Source: Pedobacter zeaxanthinifaciens (GTDB lineage Bacteria > Bacteroidota > Bacteroidia > Sphingobacteriales > Sphingobacteriaceae). From it: a DNA stretch of 64,000 nt. The first letter of the stretch is position 1, and the number at the start of each line of letters is the position of its first letter. The notes below the pieces were generated by a model that was not told where the DNA came from, searched no databases, and saw nothing but the letters and a program-made list of their open reading frames with translations. Shown piece by piece: positions 26,914 through 35,015 of this stretch. The stretch spans positions 333,988 to 397,987 of the forward strand of contig NZ_QMHP01000004.1 of the NCBI RefSeq assembly GCF_003313335.1. Direction: 5' to 3'. A program made the translations under genes and the position numbers.

Positions 26914-27225
26914 ATGATGACGAATTATTTAATGCCTAATAAGTCGGGTGGTAAGGTAGCAGCAATTGCTGGCCTTACGGCACTTGCAGGTATAGCATTA
27001 ATTTGTGCAATACCTAAAACTAGAAAAGCCTGTAGCCAATGGCTAGGCGACACATTTGATCAGTTGAAAGAAAAGCTGAGCCAACGTAAGCATTCCGATT
27101 GGGAGCAGGATATGCAAAAAGCAGAATCGCTGAAGGGCCCAATGAAAAGAAGAAAAGATACCGCAAAAATTAACGTGCCATCCGCTGGAACCACCGCTTG
27201 GAAAGACGAATGGTCGAGCGAATAA
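26914..27225 (+). CDS. YtxH-like small membrane protein
   Basis: Protein of about 103 aa with one N-terminal transmembrane helix (about 14-33, GGKVAAIAGLTALAGIALICAI) followed by a basic, helical, hydrophilic tail. The shape is that of YtxH-type stress proteins, which are not well understood. An in-frame TTG at 26905 exists, but the ATG pair at 26914-26919 is the better start. Pairing with the PA2169-type gene (23 bp gap) and a terminator 30 bp downstream suggests a two-gene stress operon. Confidence 0.6.
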   Translation: MMTNYLMPNKSGGKVAAIAGLTALAGIALICAIPKTRKACSQWLGDTFDQLKEKLSQRKHSDWEQDMQKAESLKGPMKRRKDTAKINVPSAGTTAWKDEWSSE

Positions 27226-27253
27226 TTTAATAAATTTTATGTGTTTGTGTGTA

Positions 27254-27281
27254 AGCCACCTCTTCCAAGGGGTGGTTTTTT
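27254..27281 (+). terminator. Intrinsic terminator before the MscS gene
   Basis: CCACCTC (27256-27262) pairs with GGGGTGG (27269-27275), one G-U pair, followed by six T residues. It ends only 12 bases before the MscS start codon, so that gene must rely on readthrough or on a promoter overlapping this hairpin. Confidence 0.75.
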
Positions 27282-27293
27282 AGTTGTTACCGT

Positions 27294-29606
27294 ATGAAAT
27301 ATTCATTTTTGGCAAGATACCCTCTGATCATTTTATTTACCTTGGCATGCTTGGTTAGCTATGCGCAGGTGGCGGATTCCACTTCGAAAATACCCGATAC
27401 TTTGCTGTTTAAAATTAAGCAGGCACAAGCTACCGTTACCGAAGTAAATGCCAGTAATAAACAAGGCTATAATTTTGAAGTGATTGCCTCGGATGTTGCC
27501 AAAATTAATACAGATGTGGCTGCACTAAAACAAGGTTTAAAAGCCCGAGACATTGATACGAAGGCATTGCAAAGTTACGAGCTCATTTTAAAAGATGCAG
27601 GTAATAGGCTGGAAAAGGTGAAGAATGCATTAATGAAGAGCAACGACAACCTTCAGCAGATGATGGAAAAGGTGCTGACGTTGAGTAACGATACGGTTTT
27701 GGTAGATGATCAAACAGGAAATGCAGACAAAGTGCTTTATAGTAATCAGCTGAAAGTGATCAAACTGAGGTTGCAAAATACTGGAGAAGTTACCGGTGCC
27801 AACTTGGAACGTTCTGGCAAGTTATTGGCTGAAGTTTCGGCTATAGATATCTTAATTAATGATTTAAAAACTGCTGTAGCAGACCGATTGCAGCAACAGG
27901 GAAAAATTGCATTAGGCAGGGAAGTCCCAGTATTATGGGAATCAACCTTGTGGGCAAACGAGAAGCTTAGCATTTGGGAACAGGTAAAAAATTCCTATCT
28001 CGGGCAAAAACAAATCATCCAATATTTTTTTTCATCTACTTGGGATAAACGCATACTGTTGTGGGTGATAGCACTTGTCTTCTTTGTTTGGGTGCATCGT
28101 AATGCGAAGCTGGCAAGTAGGCCTGCCGTGAAACGAAAAATAGGGGAACTCAAGTTTTCTGATTTACATCCTTTTCCTTTTTTAGCCACTTTAATTGTTG
28201 CTTTAAATCTTTTGCCGCTGTTGGAAAGTGATGCGCCCTCCATCTACATCGAAATTATTCAATTGGTACTTTTGTTGGCAATTACGAAACATCTTACGGC
28301 ACTTTCAGTAAAGCAATGGCGTGTTTGGCTACAATTTATCGTAGCGTATTTGTTTTTGATAAGTATAGCCACGGTGAGCAATCAAGGTATTGCCATGCGC
28401 TTATTACTGATTGGTTTACACCTGTTTTTCATTTTTATGGCATTGCGCCTTTTTGCAAAACTGCGATTGCAACAGTTCCCTAAAAAGTATGTTAAAGCAG
28501 TGCTTGCTATCGGTATTTTTCTTAATGTTTTAGCTATTGTATTGAACATTTTTGGCAGATTGAGTTTATCAAAAGTGTTAGCATTAGCTGGCGTTGTTGG
28601 CTGTATACAGCTTCTGGCTCTTGCAATTTTTATTCAAATCATACTAGATGCGCTGGAGCTCCAACTTAGAATTAGTGCTTGCAGCAAGGGCATATTTTCC
28701 AGAATTAATCATGGCAAAACAAGGCAGTCGGTTAAAAAAATCTTGTGGTGGTTAGCTATCGTAATTTGGAGCGTAGTTTTCCTAAATCACCTTAACTTAA
28801 TGGATGTGCTTTTTAATAGTTTGAAAACTGCGCTAAGCAAGCCTCGATCCTTCGGTGCAGTTCATTTTTCTTTTGGTAATATTTTATTTTTTATCCTGAT
28901 CATTTATATCGCAAATAAAATCCAAAAAGGTGTGCCTATAGTTTTTGGCGAAGGAACTTTGAGTTATGAAGGGCAGGTAGAGCAAAAGAGTTCAAAGGTT
29001 GCCTTAATTCGGTTAATTATTATCATCGTTGCATTGCTATTGGCCTTAACAGCGTCTGGTTTGCCAATGGATAGGGTAACGGTAATCCTTGGTGCCTTGG
29101 GTGTTGGGATTGGTTTAGGCATGCAAAATATCGTCAACAACTTTGTTTCAGGTGTAATTTTGATTTTCGAACGTCCTTTTCGAATTGGGGATTTTGTAGA
29201 ATTGGCGGATAAAAAGGGTAGGGTAAAGGATATCGGTATTCGATCTAGTAAATTGCTCACTCAACAGGGGGCAGAAGTAATCATCCCCAATGGAGATTTA
29301 TTATCTGGAAGATTGGTGAATTGGACCTTAAGCCATGATTATGTTAAAACTGAATTGCTTTTTAAAGTTCCTGTGGAAACCGATTTAGATCAGCTAAAAA
29401 AATTGATAGACGAGCAGCTTGCGAAAACGCAACATCGTATGGAACATTTGCCTCCCGAAATGTTGGTAAATACCATTGCAGCCGGAGCAATTGAAATTAA
29501 ACTGTTGACTTGGGTTGAAAACATTTATGCAGAGCCGCTATTTAAAAGTGAGCTGATGATTGGGTTGATTAAACGACTAAACGAAGCAGAGATTAAAATT
29601 TTGTAG
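27294..29606 (+). CDS. Large MscS-family mechanosensitive channel
   Basis: Inner-membrane tension-gated channel, 770 aa. A signal peptide (ending VSYAQ, about residue 25) leads into a periplasmic helical domain (to about 240), then a series of helices and the conserved MscS core at about 560-770. The pore helix is glycine/alanine rich (ILGALGVGIGLGMQNIVNNFVSGVILIFERPFRIGDFVEL), followed by the beta domain with GRVKDIGIRSS and VIIPNGDLLSGRLVNW. The size is like plant/MscK-type relatives rather than the 286-residue E. coli MscS. A role in osmotic downshock fits its stress-type neighbours. Confidence 0.92.
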   Translation: MKYSFLARYPLIILFTLACLVSYAQVADSTSKIPDTLLFKIKQAQATVTEVNASNKQGYNFEVIASDVAKINTDVAALKQGLKARDIDTKALQSYELILKDAGNRLEKVKNALMKSNDNLQQMMEKVLTLSNDTVLVDDQTGNADKVLYSNQLKVIKLRLQNTGEVTGANLERSGKLLAEVSAIDILINDLKTAVADRLQQQGKIALGREVPVLWESTLWANEKLSIWEQVKNSYLGQKQIIQYFFSSTWDKRILLWVIALVFFVWVHRNAKLASRPAVKRKIGELKFSDLHPFPFLATLIVALNLLPLLESDAPSIYIEIIQLVLLLAITKHLTALSVKQWRVWLQFIVAYLFLISIATVSNQGIAMRLLLIGLHLFFIFMALRLFAKLRLQQFPKKYVKAVLAIGIFLNVLAIVLNIFGRLSLSKVLALAGVVGCIQLLALAIFIQIILDALELQLRISACSKGIFSRINHGKTRQSVKKILWWLAIVIWSVVFLNHLNLMDVLFNSLKTALSKPRSFGAVHFSFGNILFFILIIYIANKIQKGVPIVFGEGTLSYEGQVEQKSSKVALIRLIIIIVALLLALTASGLPMDRVTVILGALGVGIGLGMQNIVNNFVSGVILIFERPFRIGDFVELADKKGRVKDIGIRSSKLLTQQGAEVIIPNGDLLSGRLVNWTLSHDYVKTELLFKVPVETDLDQLKKLIDEQLAKTQHRMEHLPPEMLVNTIAAGAIEIKLLTWVENIYAEPLFKSELMIGLIKRLNEAEIKIL

Positions 29607-29637
29607 TTAGGAAATAAGGCAATTCAGGTTTACGAGA

Positions 29638-29916
29638 TTAGCTTTTTTCTGCTTCGTCTTTTTTGTGGTACAGTAATTTTAATAGCAGTATAATGATATC
29701 CATTGCAAGCGAAAAGGAATTAGTGATGATGATGGGGAGATCCTTAAGCAAGATGCCGTAAAATACCCATGCGCTGTTTCCAAATGCTAAAATGATGAAC
29801 ATAAATGGCGAAACATGAGCAACTTGTTTTGTTTTAAGTGCCTTAAATATCTGCGGCATAGCAGAAATTGCCGTAAGAACGCCAGCGCCAATCCCTATTA
29901 TCAGTTTCGTATCCAT
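29638..29916 (-). CDS. SemiSWEET-type sugar transporter
   Basis: Three-helix protein of 92 aa that functions as a dimer. It has the PQ-loop signature at 21-22 in AISAMPQIFKALKTK and the conserved Asn-Trp region in helix 3 (FGNSAWVFYG). Bacterial SemiSWEETs carry sugars such as sucrose or glucose passively; this one's substrate is not known. It is alone on the minus strand between the MscS gene and the Gln-rich protein gene. Confidence 0.85.
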   Translation of the reverse strand: MDTKLIIGIGAGVLTAISAMPQIFKALKTKQVAHVSPFMFIILAFGNSAWVFYGILLKDLPIIITNSFSLAMDIIILLLKLLYHKKDEAEKS

Positions 29917-30010
29917 ATCCAGTTGTTAGTTCTTAAATAAAACAGCTATAGCACGCTCTTGATTTGCTTTGAAGCATGATTGAGTACTCTATTTGATCAA
30001 ATAAGTATAT

Positions 30011-30042
30011 CTACCTGAATCGTTGTTCCAAATACTTTTTCG
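30011..30042 (+). promoter_or_regulatory. Bipartite motif upstream of the Gln-rich protein gene
   Basis: CTACCTG at 30011-30017 and ACTTTTTCG at 30034-30042 are 16 bases apart. The same two boxes, 17 bases apart, lie upstream of the gene at 34391. Their spacing resembles a promoter for an alternative sigma factor, but that reading is inference. Confidence 0.35.
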
Positions 30043-30132
30043 GTAAAATTCCGGAGCTATTTCCTTTTTAGTTTGTTATGTATTTGAAGCTGTTAGTACA
30101 GCATCGGATTTAAAAACTTAAAACTAAATATC

Positions 30133-30573
30133 ATGGACTATCAAAATCAAAATGAACAAGAAAGAAACGAGCAAGGCACGTTTCAACAAAAAGAAAATCA
30201 AGGTCAGCAACAACAAGGTAATGATCAAATGCGTACTTCGGCTGGTGGAAATTCGGCCTTTGAAAACCAAAACAGACAGGAGGGAGGAGATGGGCAGCAA
30301 GGCCAACAAAACCAACAAGGTCAGCAAAATCAACAGCCTCAGGATAGTCAGCAAAACTGGGAGCAACGCAACGATAATGTAGTGAGCGAAGATGCGCAGT
30401 CGAGAATGCAGGATGATACGCAAAATGAATCGCAGCCACAAATTGACGAAGAAGGAGAATTTACCAATCGCACAGGATGGACGAGGGAAGAAGGCTTGAG
30501 CGATGATGAGCGCCGCAATGCCGAAGAGGAAGATTTAGATGGACGACGTTCGGACGACAGTTCGGTACTCTAA
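30133..30573 (+). CDS. Gln/Asn-rich disordered acidic protein
   Basis: Protein of 146 aa with extreme composition. The first 80 residues are dominated by Gln, Asn and Gly in runs such as QGQQNQQGQQNQQ. The C-terminal half is acidic (SDDERRNAEEEDLDGRRSDD). There are no cysteines, no signal, no membrane segment and few hydrophobic residues, so it is probably intrinsically disordered and cytoplasmic. Homologous-looking proteins occur in stress regions of related genomes from memory; function is unknown. A hydration or protein-protective role, or prion-like assembly, are guesses from composition. It is preceded by the bipartite motif and ended by a strong terminator. Confidence 0.7.
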   Translation: MDYQNQNEQERNEQGTFQQKENQGQQQQGNDQMRTSAGGNSAFENQNRQEGGDGQQGQQNQQGQQNQQPQDSQQNWEQRNDNVVSEDAQSRMQDDTQNESQPQIDEEGEFTNRTGWTREEGLSDDERRNAEEEDLDGRRSDDSSVL

Positions 30574-30576
30574 TCG

Positions 30577-30618
30577 AAGCAACAGTAGGGACAACAAATT
30601 CCTACTGTTGCTTTTTTT
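30577..30618 (+). terminator. Terminator overlapping the stop of the convergent gene
   Basis: A 13-bp perfect stem (30577-30589 with 30601-30613) runs into seven T residues. The right arm doubles as the last codons and stop of the minus-strand gene at 30602. Confidence 0.85.
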
Positions 30619-32812
30619 GCCAGGTTAAACTTACCACTGCTTTTGCTTTTAAATGATAGGTGATCAAGCCTGCTTCCTCACTTTTTGGTTCCAAAAGTAT
30701 TTGCTTACTTCCATCTTTCAACTGTAGTTTAAAATCGTATTGTGTTGCTGTAGGAATGATAATCTGTAGCTTACAATCAGCCTCGCCTTCACCACCAATG
30801 GTTAAATTCAACTGCTGCTTCCTTTTTGTAAAGCTATCTAGTGGATATTCAGCAAAAACTAAAAAATCTTCGTTTTTAATTTGATGATACTGCCTTGGGA
30901 TAATACCAAAAGCAACACCCGCTCCATAAACTTCTTGCCCCACCTGTCCGGCTTGTTCCCAACCATCTCTTAAATCTTCCAGCGCAATCCACAAGTCGGG
31001 GTCAATTTCTCCGGTTTTTACTTCTGTTGCTAACATTTCTTTCGGTAACATTGCAGCGAAATAGTAAGGCACTCTATTAATCGCATATTTGATAAACTCG
31101 GCGATTAGCATTTTTACTGCGGGCAAAAGTTCCACACCTTTGGCCTCTTCATAATAATAACAAAGCGCAGCGTACACTTCTTGTTCTTCGTAAGCTGCGG
31201 TGTATGGCGCATCTTTCAGCGGAAAAATAGCAAAAAACGAAGGGAAGTTTTTTCCGTAGCCATAATTGGAATCCCACAATTGTACGTTATTAAAAATGCC
31301 TGCCAAGCACATGTAACTCAAATCAAGGTAATGCTGCTTTTTAGTGAGTTTGTAAAGTTTAAGCAATGCTACTGCTGAAAATGTGGTGTTGTTGGCTTGG
31401 TAAAATACATCAAAACCCAGATTGTCCAAATGCTTCACGCTGCGTTTGGCCTCGTTAAGGTAGCTTTTTTTTCCGGTGATTTCCCAAAGTTTCAACATCA
31501 AATCTGCATATGTGCCTGGTACATCTTTTTCGCCACCTTCGCCTTCTGCAGTTTCGGCTTTAAGAATATTTAGGGTGTCCATTTCATAAAAAACGGGCCA
31601 CTGGTAATTAAAAGTTTTGGCAACTTTCATGGCATAGCCGATGGAGTCCATCAATAACTTCGAAGCTATTTTTTCGCCGCCTCTAGCGGTTAGCCTGGCT
31701 AAATTCATCAACGGATGGTGCAGGTACCAAGCGTCCATTACGTTAGGTTTTTTCTGCTCTTCCGAATAATCTAAATTTGATTCTGCAGTTGGAAGCCAGC
31801 GCACAATGGTTCCTAGTTCTGGTTTGTAAAAAGCTTCTAGCCCATCTTTTAATCTATCTACAATAGGGTGTGATGCTTCTCCTTTCCAATCAAGATATTC
31901 CATTACCGGCAAAAGCACAGCCAACTGTACCATAATTTCCGGCGGTGTTTTATAATCGCTCAGGTAAGCTGTTAAATAATGATGACCACCCTGATAACTC
32001 CAACAACCCGGGTGAATTTCCATATCCTTGATGCCATTATCTGCAATCTTTAACCAGTCTTGTGTGGCAGTTTCTGGCTTGGGCAGCTGTTGGTAAATGG
32101 CCGCTAAATTAGTCAGGTAACTCTTGCAAACGGAAAGCTGATCTTTAGGCACTTGCTCATCAACCAATACATAAGCATCACTTAAAATGTAAGTTTGGTT
32201 TTTTTGCAACGGCTCTTCTGCAGATATTGGAATGGAAAACCCGATTTCAGGCCAACCTGCTCCAATTAAACCTGCGCCAGAGGTTTTGGTATGCTCAAAG
32301 TAAGGGTTTAATGAAGTGAGATTTTGAAAGTAAAAAATACTGCCAGTTGCAGGTTTATTTAACGAAAAATTTAAAATCGCTGATCGGTTGCCTACTTGTT
32401 GCGTGTGTATTTTACCTGTGGATAACAGCTTCCAATCTTTGGTGAAATTGAGGATGTCCTTGGGCCAGTAAGCAAACAACAAATCCTTTTTTGGGGTAAA
32501 TGCAGCGGTGTAGTGAAACAATGCATCTTCAACTAGCTTAATTTTACTGCTGTATTTTCCTGATGCGGTGCTGAGGCTTACCGTTATTTCCGTGTCGGTT
32601 TGCTCCAACTTCGTTAACATCAAAGCATTTCCTTCGTCATAAACAGTTCTGAAACCTGTTTTGATGCCATTTTTCCAAGTTTTAATTAGCCATAACGAAT
32701 TTTCGTTAAGATAAAGCTCCAGTGCAATTTTTTCGCTTTTGATAGCCGCAATAGCATTTAGTTGCGCTAAATCTTCGGCGGTTTGCAGTGTTAATGCGGT
32801 ATAAGGTTCCAT
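30602..32812 (-). CDS. Uncharacterised cytoplasmic protein, probable helical-barrel fold
   Basis: Protein of 736 aa without a signal peptide. I do not recognise a named family. The N-terminal 230 residues look like a beta-sandwich. About 245-640 is rich in amphipathic helices with Trp/Tyr/His/Gly turns (HPGCWSYQGGHHYLTAYLSDY, DAWYLHHPLMNLARL, GTYADLMLKLWEITGKKSYLNEA), as in six-hairpin glycosidase-like barrels. About 650-736 is again beta-rich. A role in sugar or oligosaccharide chemistry is an inference from this plan only. The start overlaps the SDR stop by one base (TAATG), so the two are translated together. Confidence 0.65.
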   Translation of the reverse strand: MEPYTALTLQTAEDLAQLNAIAAIKSEKIALELYLNENSLWLIKTWKNGIKTGFRTVYDEGNALMLTKLEQTDTEITVSLSTASGKYSSKIKLVEDALFHYTAAFTPKKDLLFAYWPKDILNFTKDWKLLSTGKIHTQQVGNRSAILNFSLNKPATGSIFYFQNLTSLNPYFEHTKTSGAGLIGAGWPEIGFSIPISAEEPLQKNQTYILSDAYVLVDEQVPKDQLSVCKSYLTNLAAIYQQLPKPETATQDWLKIADNGIKDMEIHPGCWSYQGGHHYLTAYLSDYKTPPEIMVQLAVLLPVMEYLDWKGEASHPIVDRLKDGLEAFYKPELGTIVRWLPTAESNLDYSEEQKKPNVMDAWYLHHPLMNLARLTARGGEKIASKLLMDSIGYAMKVAKTFNYQWPVFYEMDTLNILKAETAEGEGGEKDVPGTYADLMLKLWEITGKKSYLNEAKRSVKHLDNLGFDVFYQANNTTFSAVALLKLYKLTKKQHYLDLSYMCLAGIFNNVQLWDSNYGYGKNFPSFFAIFPLKDAPYTAAYEEQEVYAALCYYYEEAKGVELLPAVKMLIAEFIKYAINRVPYYFAAMLPKEMLATEVKTGEIDPDLWIALEDLRDGWEQAGQVGQEVYGAGVAFGIIPRQYHQIKNEDFLVFAEYPLDSFTKRKQQLNLTIGGEGEADCKLQIIIPTATQYDFKLQLKDGSKQILLEPKSEEAGLITYHLKAKAVVSLTWQKKQQ

Positions 32813-33567
32813 TAAATTAATTGTTTCAAAGGCCTAATCTTTAAATCAACAATGGCACATCGTTTAGGCTGACTTAGCACATATAAAACGCTTCTAGCCA
32901 CATCCTCGCTCAATAGCATTTCTAAGTTTTGTATTTTTTCGTCTTTTTCCTCCTGCGAGCTATCCTGCATTGGTGTATCCACTGCGCCAGGCTCTATTAG
33001 CGTAACGCAAATTCCATCGTTATTGATTTCTTTTCTAAATGCTTCAGAAAACCCTTGAAGTGCTGATTTGCTGGCTACATAAACTGAACTTCCCTCTTGC
33101 CTTGCTTCTGCGCTCATTGAGCCAATATTGATGATATGCCCATCATTTTGTTGCAGCATTCGCTTTGCGGCGTAATTACAACAGGCAAGGTAAGCGGTAA
33201 TGTTTGTTTTAACCAGATAATTCCAGTCTTCGAAATCACCTTCTAAAATGCTACCATGTCCCAAAGCAGCATTGTTAATCAAAATATCCAGTCCGCCCCA
33301 ATGTTTATCAATGCTGTCAAATAGTTTTTCCAAAGCTGAGGCTTCGGTTACATCTACGCTCATTCCGTAAACTTCTACCGCTTCATTTTCATCTTTGATT
33401 TGTTCTAAGGCCTGTTCCAGCTTCTCTTCATCTCTACCAATAATGTAAAGCCTTACACCATGCTTGGCCAATAGCAAGGCTGTTGCTAAACCTATGCCGC
33501 TTGTTCCGCCGGTAATTAATGCCCTTTTTTGAGCTAGTTGCGTTAAATCAGGTAAAAAGTTATTCAT
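32812..33567 (-). CDS. Short-chain dehydrogenase/reductase
   Basis: SDR oxidoreductase of 251 aa. It has cofactor motif TGGTSGIG (19-26), NNAA in place of NNAG (98-101), catalytic Ser150, Tyr163 and Lys167 (YVASK). The downstream partner overlaps its stop codon, suggesting that both work on related substrates, possibly an SDR that oxidises or reduces a sugar or polyol, which is inference. It is followed upstream (13 bp) by a DUF4142 lipoprotein gene on the same strand, so three genes form one operon. Confidence 0.85.
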   Translation of the reverse strand: MNNFLPDLTQLAQKRALITGGTSGIGLATALLLAKHGVRLYIIGRDEEKLEQALEQIKDENEAVEVYGMSVDVTEASALEKLFDSIDKHWGGLDILINNAALGHGSILEGDFEDWNYLVKTNITAYLACCNYAAKRMLQQNDGHIINIGSMSAEARQEGSSVYVASKSALQGFSEAFRKEINNDGICVTLIEPGAVDTPMQDSSQEEKDEKIQNLEMLLSEDVARSVLYVLSQPKRCAIVDLKIRPLKQLI

Positions 33568-33580
33568 CTATTTTAGGAGG

Positions 33581-34204
33581 TTAATCTGTATGTTCGTGAT
33601 TTCTCGATTGACTAATTTTCAAAGGATATTCGCCTTTATCTCCGCTTATTTTCATCATGATATCCAATACCAATCTGGCTTCGGCTAAATGGTGTTCCAA
33701 GTGCGGTAATTTAGTTGAGGCAAATTGCGCTAGCTTAGGGTTGCTATTGCTGCTTCCCGCAGAGAAAAGCTTAACTGCGGTTTCATGCTCTTTCACCATC
33801 AGCTTTGCGTAGAAAAGGTTTCGTTCAAACTCGTCCAGTCCATCTAAATGGTTAAGTGTAGCCAGTTTGTCTTTTGGCAACTCTTGCGGAACATAAAGCT
33901 TCGTTTGTTTGGCAATGCCCTTCAGTTCTTTTTCTGCCATCAAATGATCTTTAAGCATAATGGTGGCCAGGTTCTGAATGTCTCTATTTTCAGTGTGCTT
34001 AATCATGTGCGCACTGCTTTCTATCTCCATCATGGTGCCCACGGCCGCTTGTATGGCAAAATCATTTCTGGCACCATCGTTCAAAGCTTTATCCTTTGGC
34101 GTTTTCGCTATTTGTTCCAAATTATTCTGACTGCAGGTGTCTTGGTTACGTTGGCACGACGTTAAAGTCCCAAACATTAAAAGGCATAAAAAGTAAACTC
34201 TCAT
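33581..34204 (-). CDS. DUF4142 lipoprotein
   Basis: Lipoprotein of 207 aa. The lipobox LTSC gives lipidated Cys17. The mature part is the DUF4142 helical bundle (about 45-185), with the recurrent ETA/H pattern (SSAHMIKHTENRDIQNLATIMLKDHLMAEKELKGIA and AKLMVKEHETAVKLF) typical of a ferritin-like fold. The family is abundant in soil bacteria and linked to stress; its biochemical role is unknown. It is first in an operon with the SDR and the 736-residue protein, and is divergent from the gene at 34391. Confidence 0.85.
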   Translation of the reverse strand: MRVYFLCLLMFGTLTSCQRNQDTCSQNNLEQIAKTPKDKALNDGARNDFAIQAAVGTMMEIESSAHMIKHTENRDIQNLATIMLKDHLMAEKELKGIAKQTKLYVPQELPKDKLATLNHLDGLDEFERNLFYAKLMVKEHETAVKLFSAGSSNSNPKLAQFASTKLPHLEHHLAEARLVLDIMMKISGDKGEYPLKISQSRNHEHTD

Positions 34205-34319
34205 CTCATTAAATTTTTGCTGTATGAGAAACAGGTTTAGTAAGCTTAAGTTGCGATAATTATAAAAAGAGGTATTGTGTACGATGATGTTGAACTTATT
34301 ACTTGGCGCCTGATGTAAA

Positions 34320-34352
34320 CTACCTGTTTTGCTTTACGGCCGAACTTTTTCG
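34320..34352 (+). promoter_or_regulatory. Bipartite motif upstream of the gene at 34391
   Basis: CTACCTG at 34320-34326 and ACTTTTTCG at 34344-34352 are 17 bases apart and match the pair at 30011-30042. The start codon lies 38 bases downstream. Confidence 0.35.
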
Positions 34353-34390
34353 CTGCTTGTACGATTTAACATTAGCAATAATATGTAATC

Positions 34391-35014
34391 ATGAAAGCAG
34401 CAGATGATTTTGGAAAACAATATATTCCTAAACAAAGGTTGGGCGAATATTTAGATGTAAAGGAAGAAAGAACATTTGCCACCGAAACAGAAGCAGTAGA
34501 TTTCTTTTCCATAGCAAGAAAAAGATTGCTTGATGTAAACCATTGGGCTAAACTAGCTGGCACCGCTTTATCGAGTTTTCAACTTACCAACGCCTTTGGC
34601 AATGTAGTGGATAGGTACGCCGAAGTTGGCGATTATCTGCGAATTGATATCCCTGGGCCGGGTACTGCTTTGGGAAAAGGCTACGATTGGGTTAAGATTG
34701 AAGAAATAGCAGAAGAAAGCGAAGCTGGTATGGACATGATTAGTTTAAGGGCAAGGCCAGCAAGTAATCCGCTTTCGGCAACAAGCAACGAAACAGCACA
34801 TTTTTTAACGGAACAAGCTACCTCTACTTTTCAAATTAAGCGTATTGGAAGGCACATTTATGCTGAAGAGCATGGCAGAAACGAACAAGCAAATACTTAC
34901 ACCGCAAGTACGGTAGATAATTTACGCAACATGCTTGTAGGTTGGGCAGCAATGGTTGGATTCTCCTATCCGCAGTGGAAAGCATTAGTTAAAGGGTTAA
35001 TTGATACTAAATGA
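34391..35014 (+). CDS. Uncharacterised protein coupled to an FAD/Rieske oxidoreductase
   Basis: Soluble protein of 207 aa, no signal, no family recognised. It begins with charged helices (FGKQYIPKQRLGEYLDVKEERTFATETEAVDFF), has a central beta-rich part with IDIPGPGTALGKGYDWVKIEEI (about 87-108) and ends with helices (NLRNMLVGWAAMVGFSYPQWKALVKGLI). There are no cysteines. Its stop lies one base before the likely start of the oxidoreductase, so tight co-expression is expected. It may be a partner or substrate-binding protein, but this is inference from position. Confidence 0.65.
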   Translation: MKAADDFGKQYIPKQRLGEYLDVKEERTFATETEAVDFFSIARKRLLDVNHWAKLAGTALSSFQLTNAFGNVVDRYAEVGDYLRIDIPGPGTALGKGYDWVKIEEIAEESEAGMDMISLRARPASNPLSATSNETAHFLTEQATSTFQIKRIGRHIYAEEHGRNEQANTYTASTVDNLRNMLVGWAAMVGFSYPQWKALVKGLIDTK

Positions 35015-35015
35015 T

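Noticed and set aside
30124..30441. Two Leu-rich or His/Phe-rich minus-strand reading frames of about 100 codons
   Set aside because: They are antisense shadows of the CAA/CAG-rich gene for the Gln-rich protein, without a start context or recognisable family.
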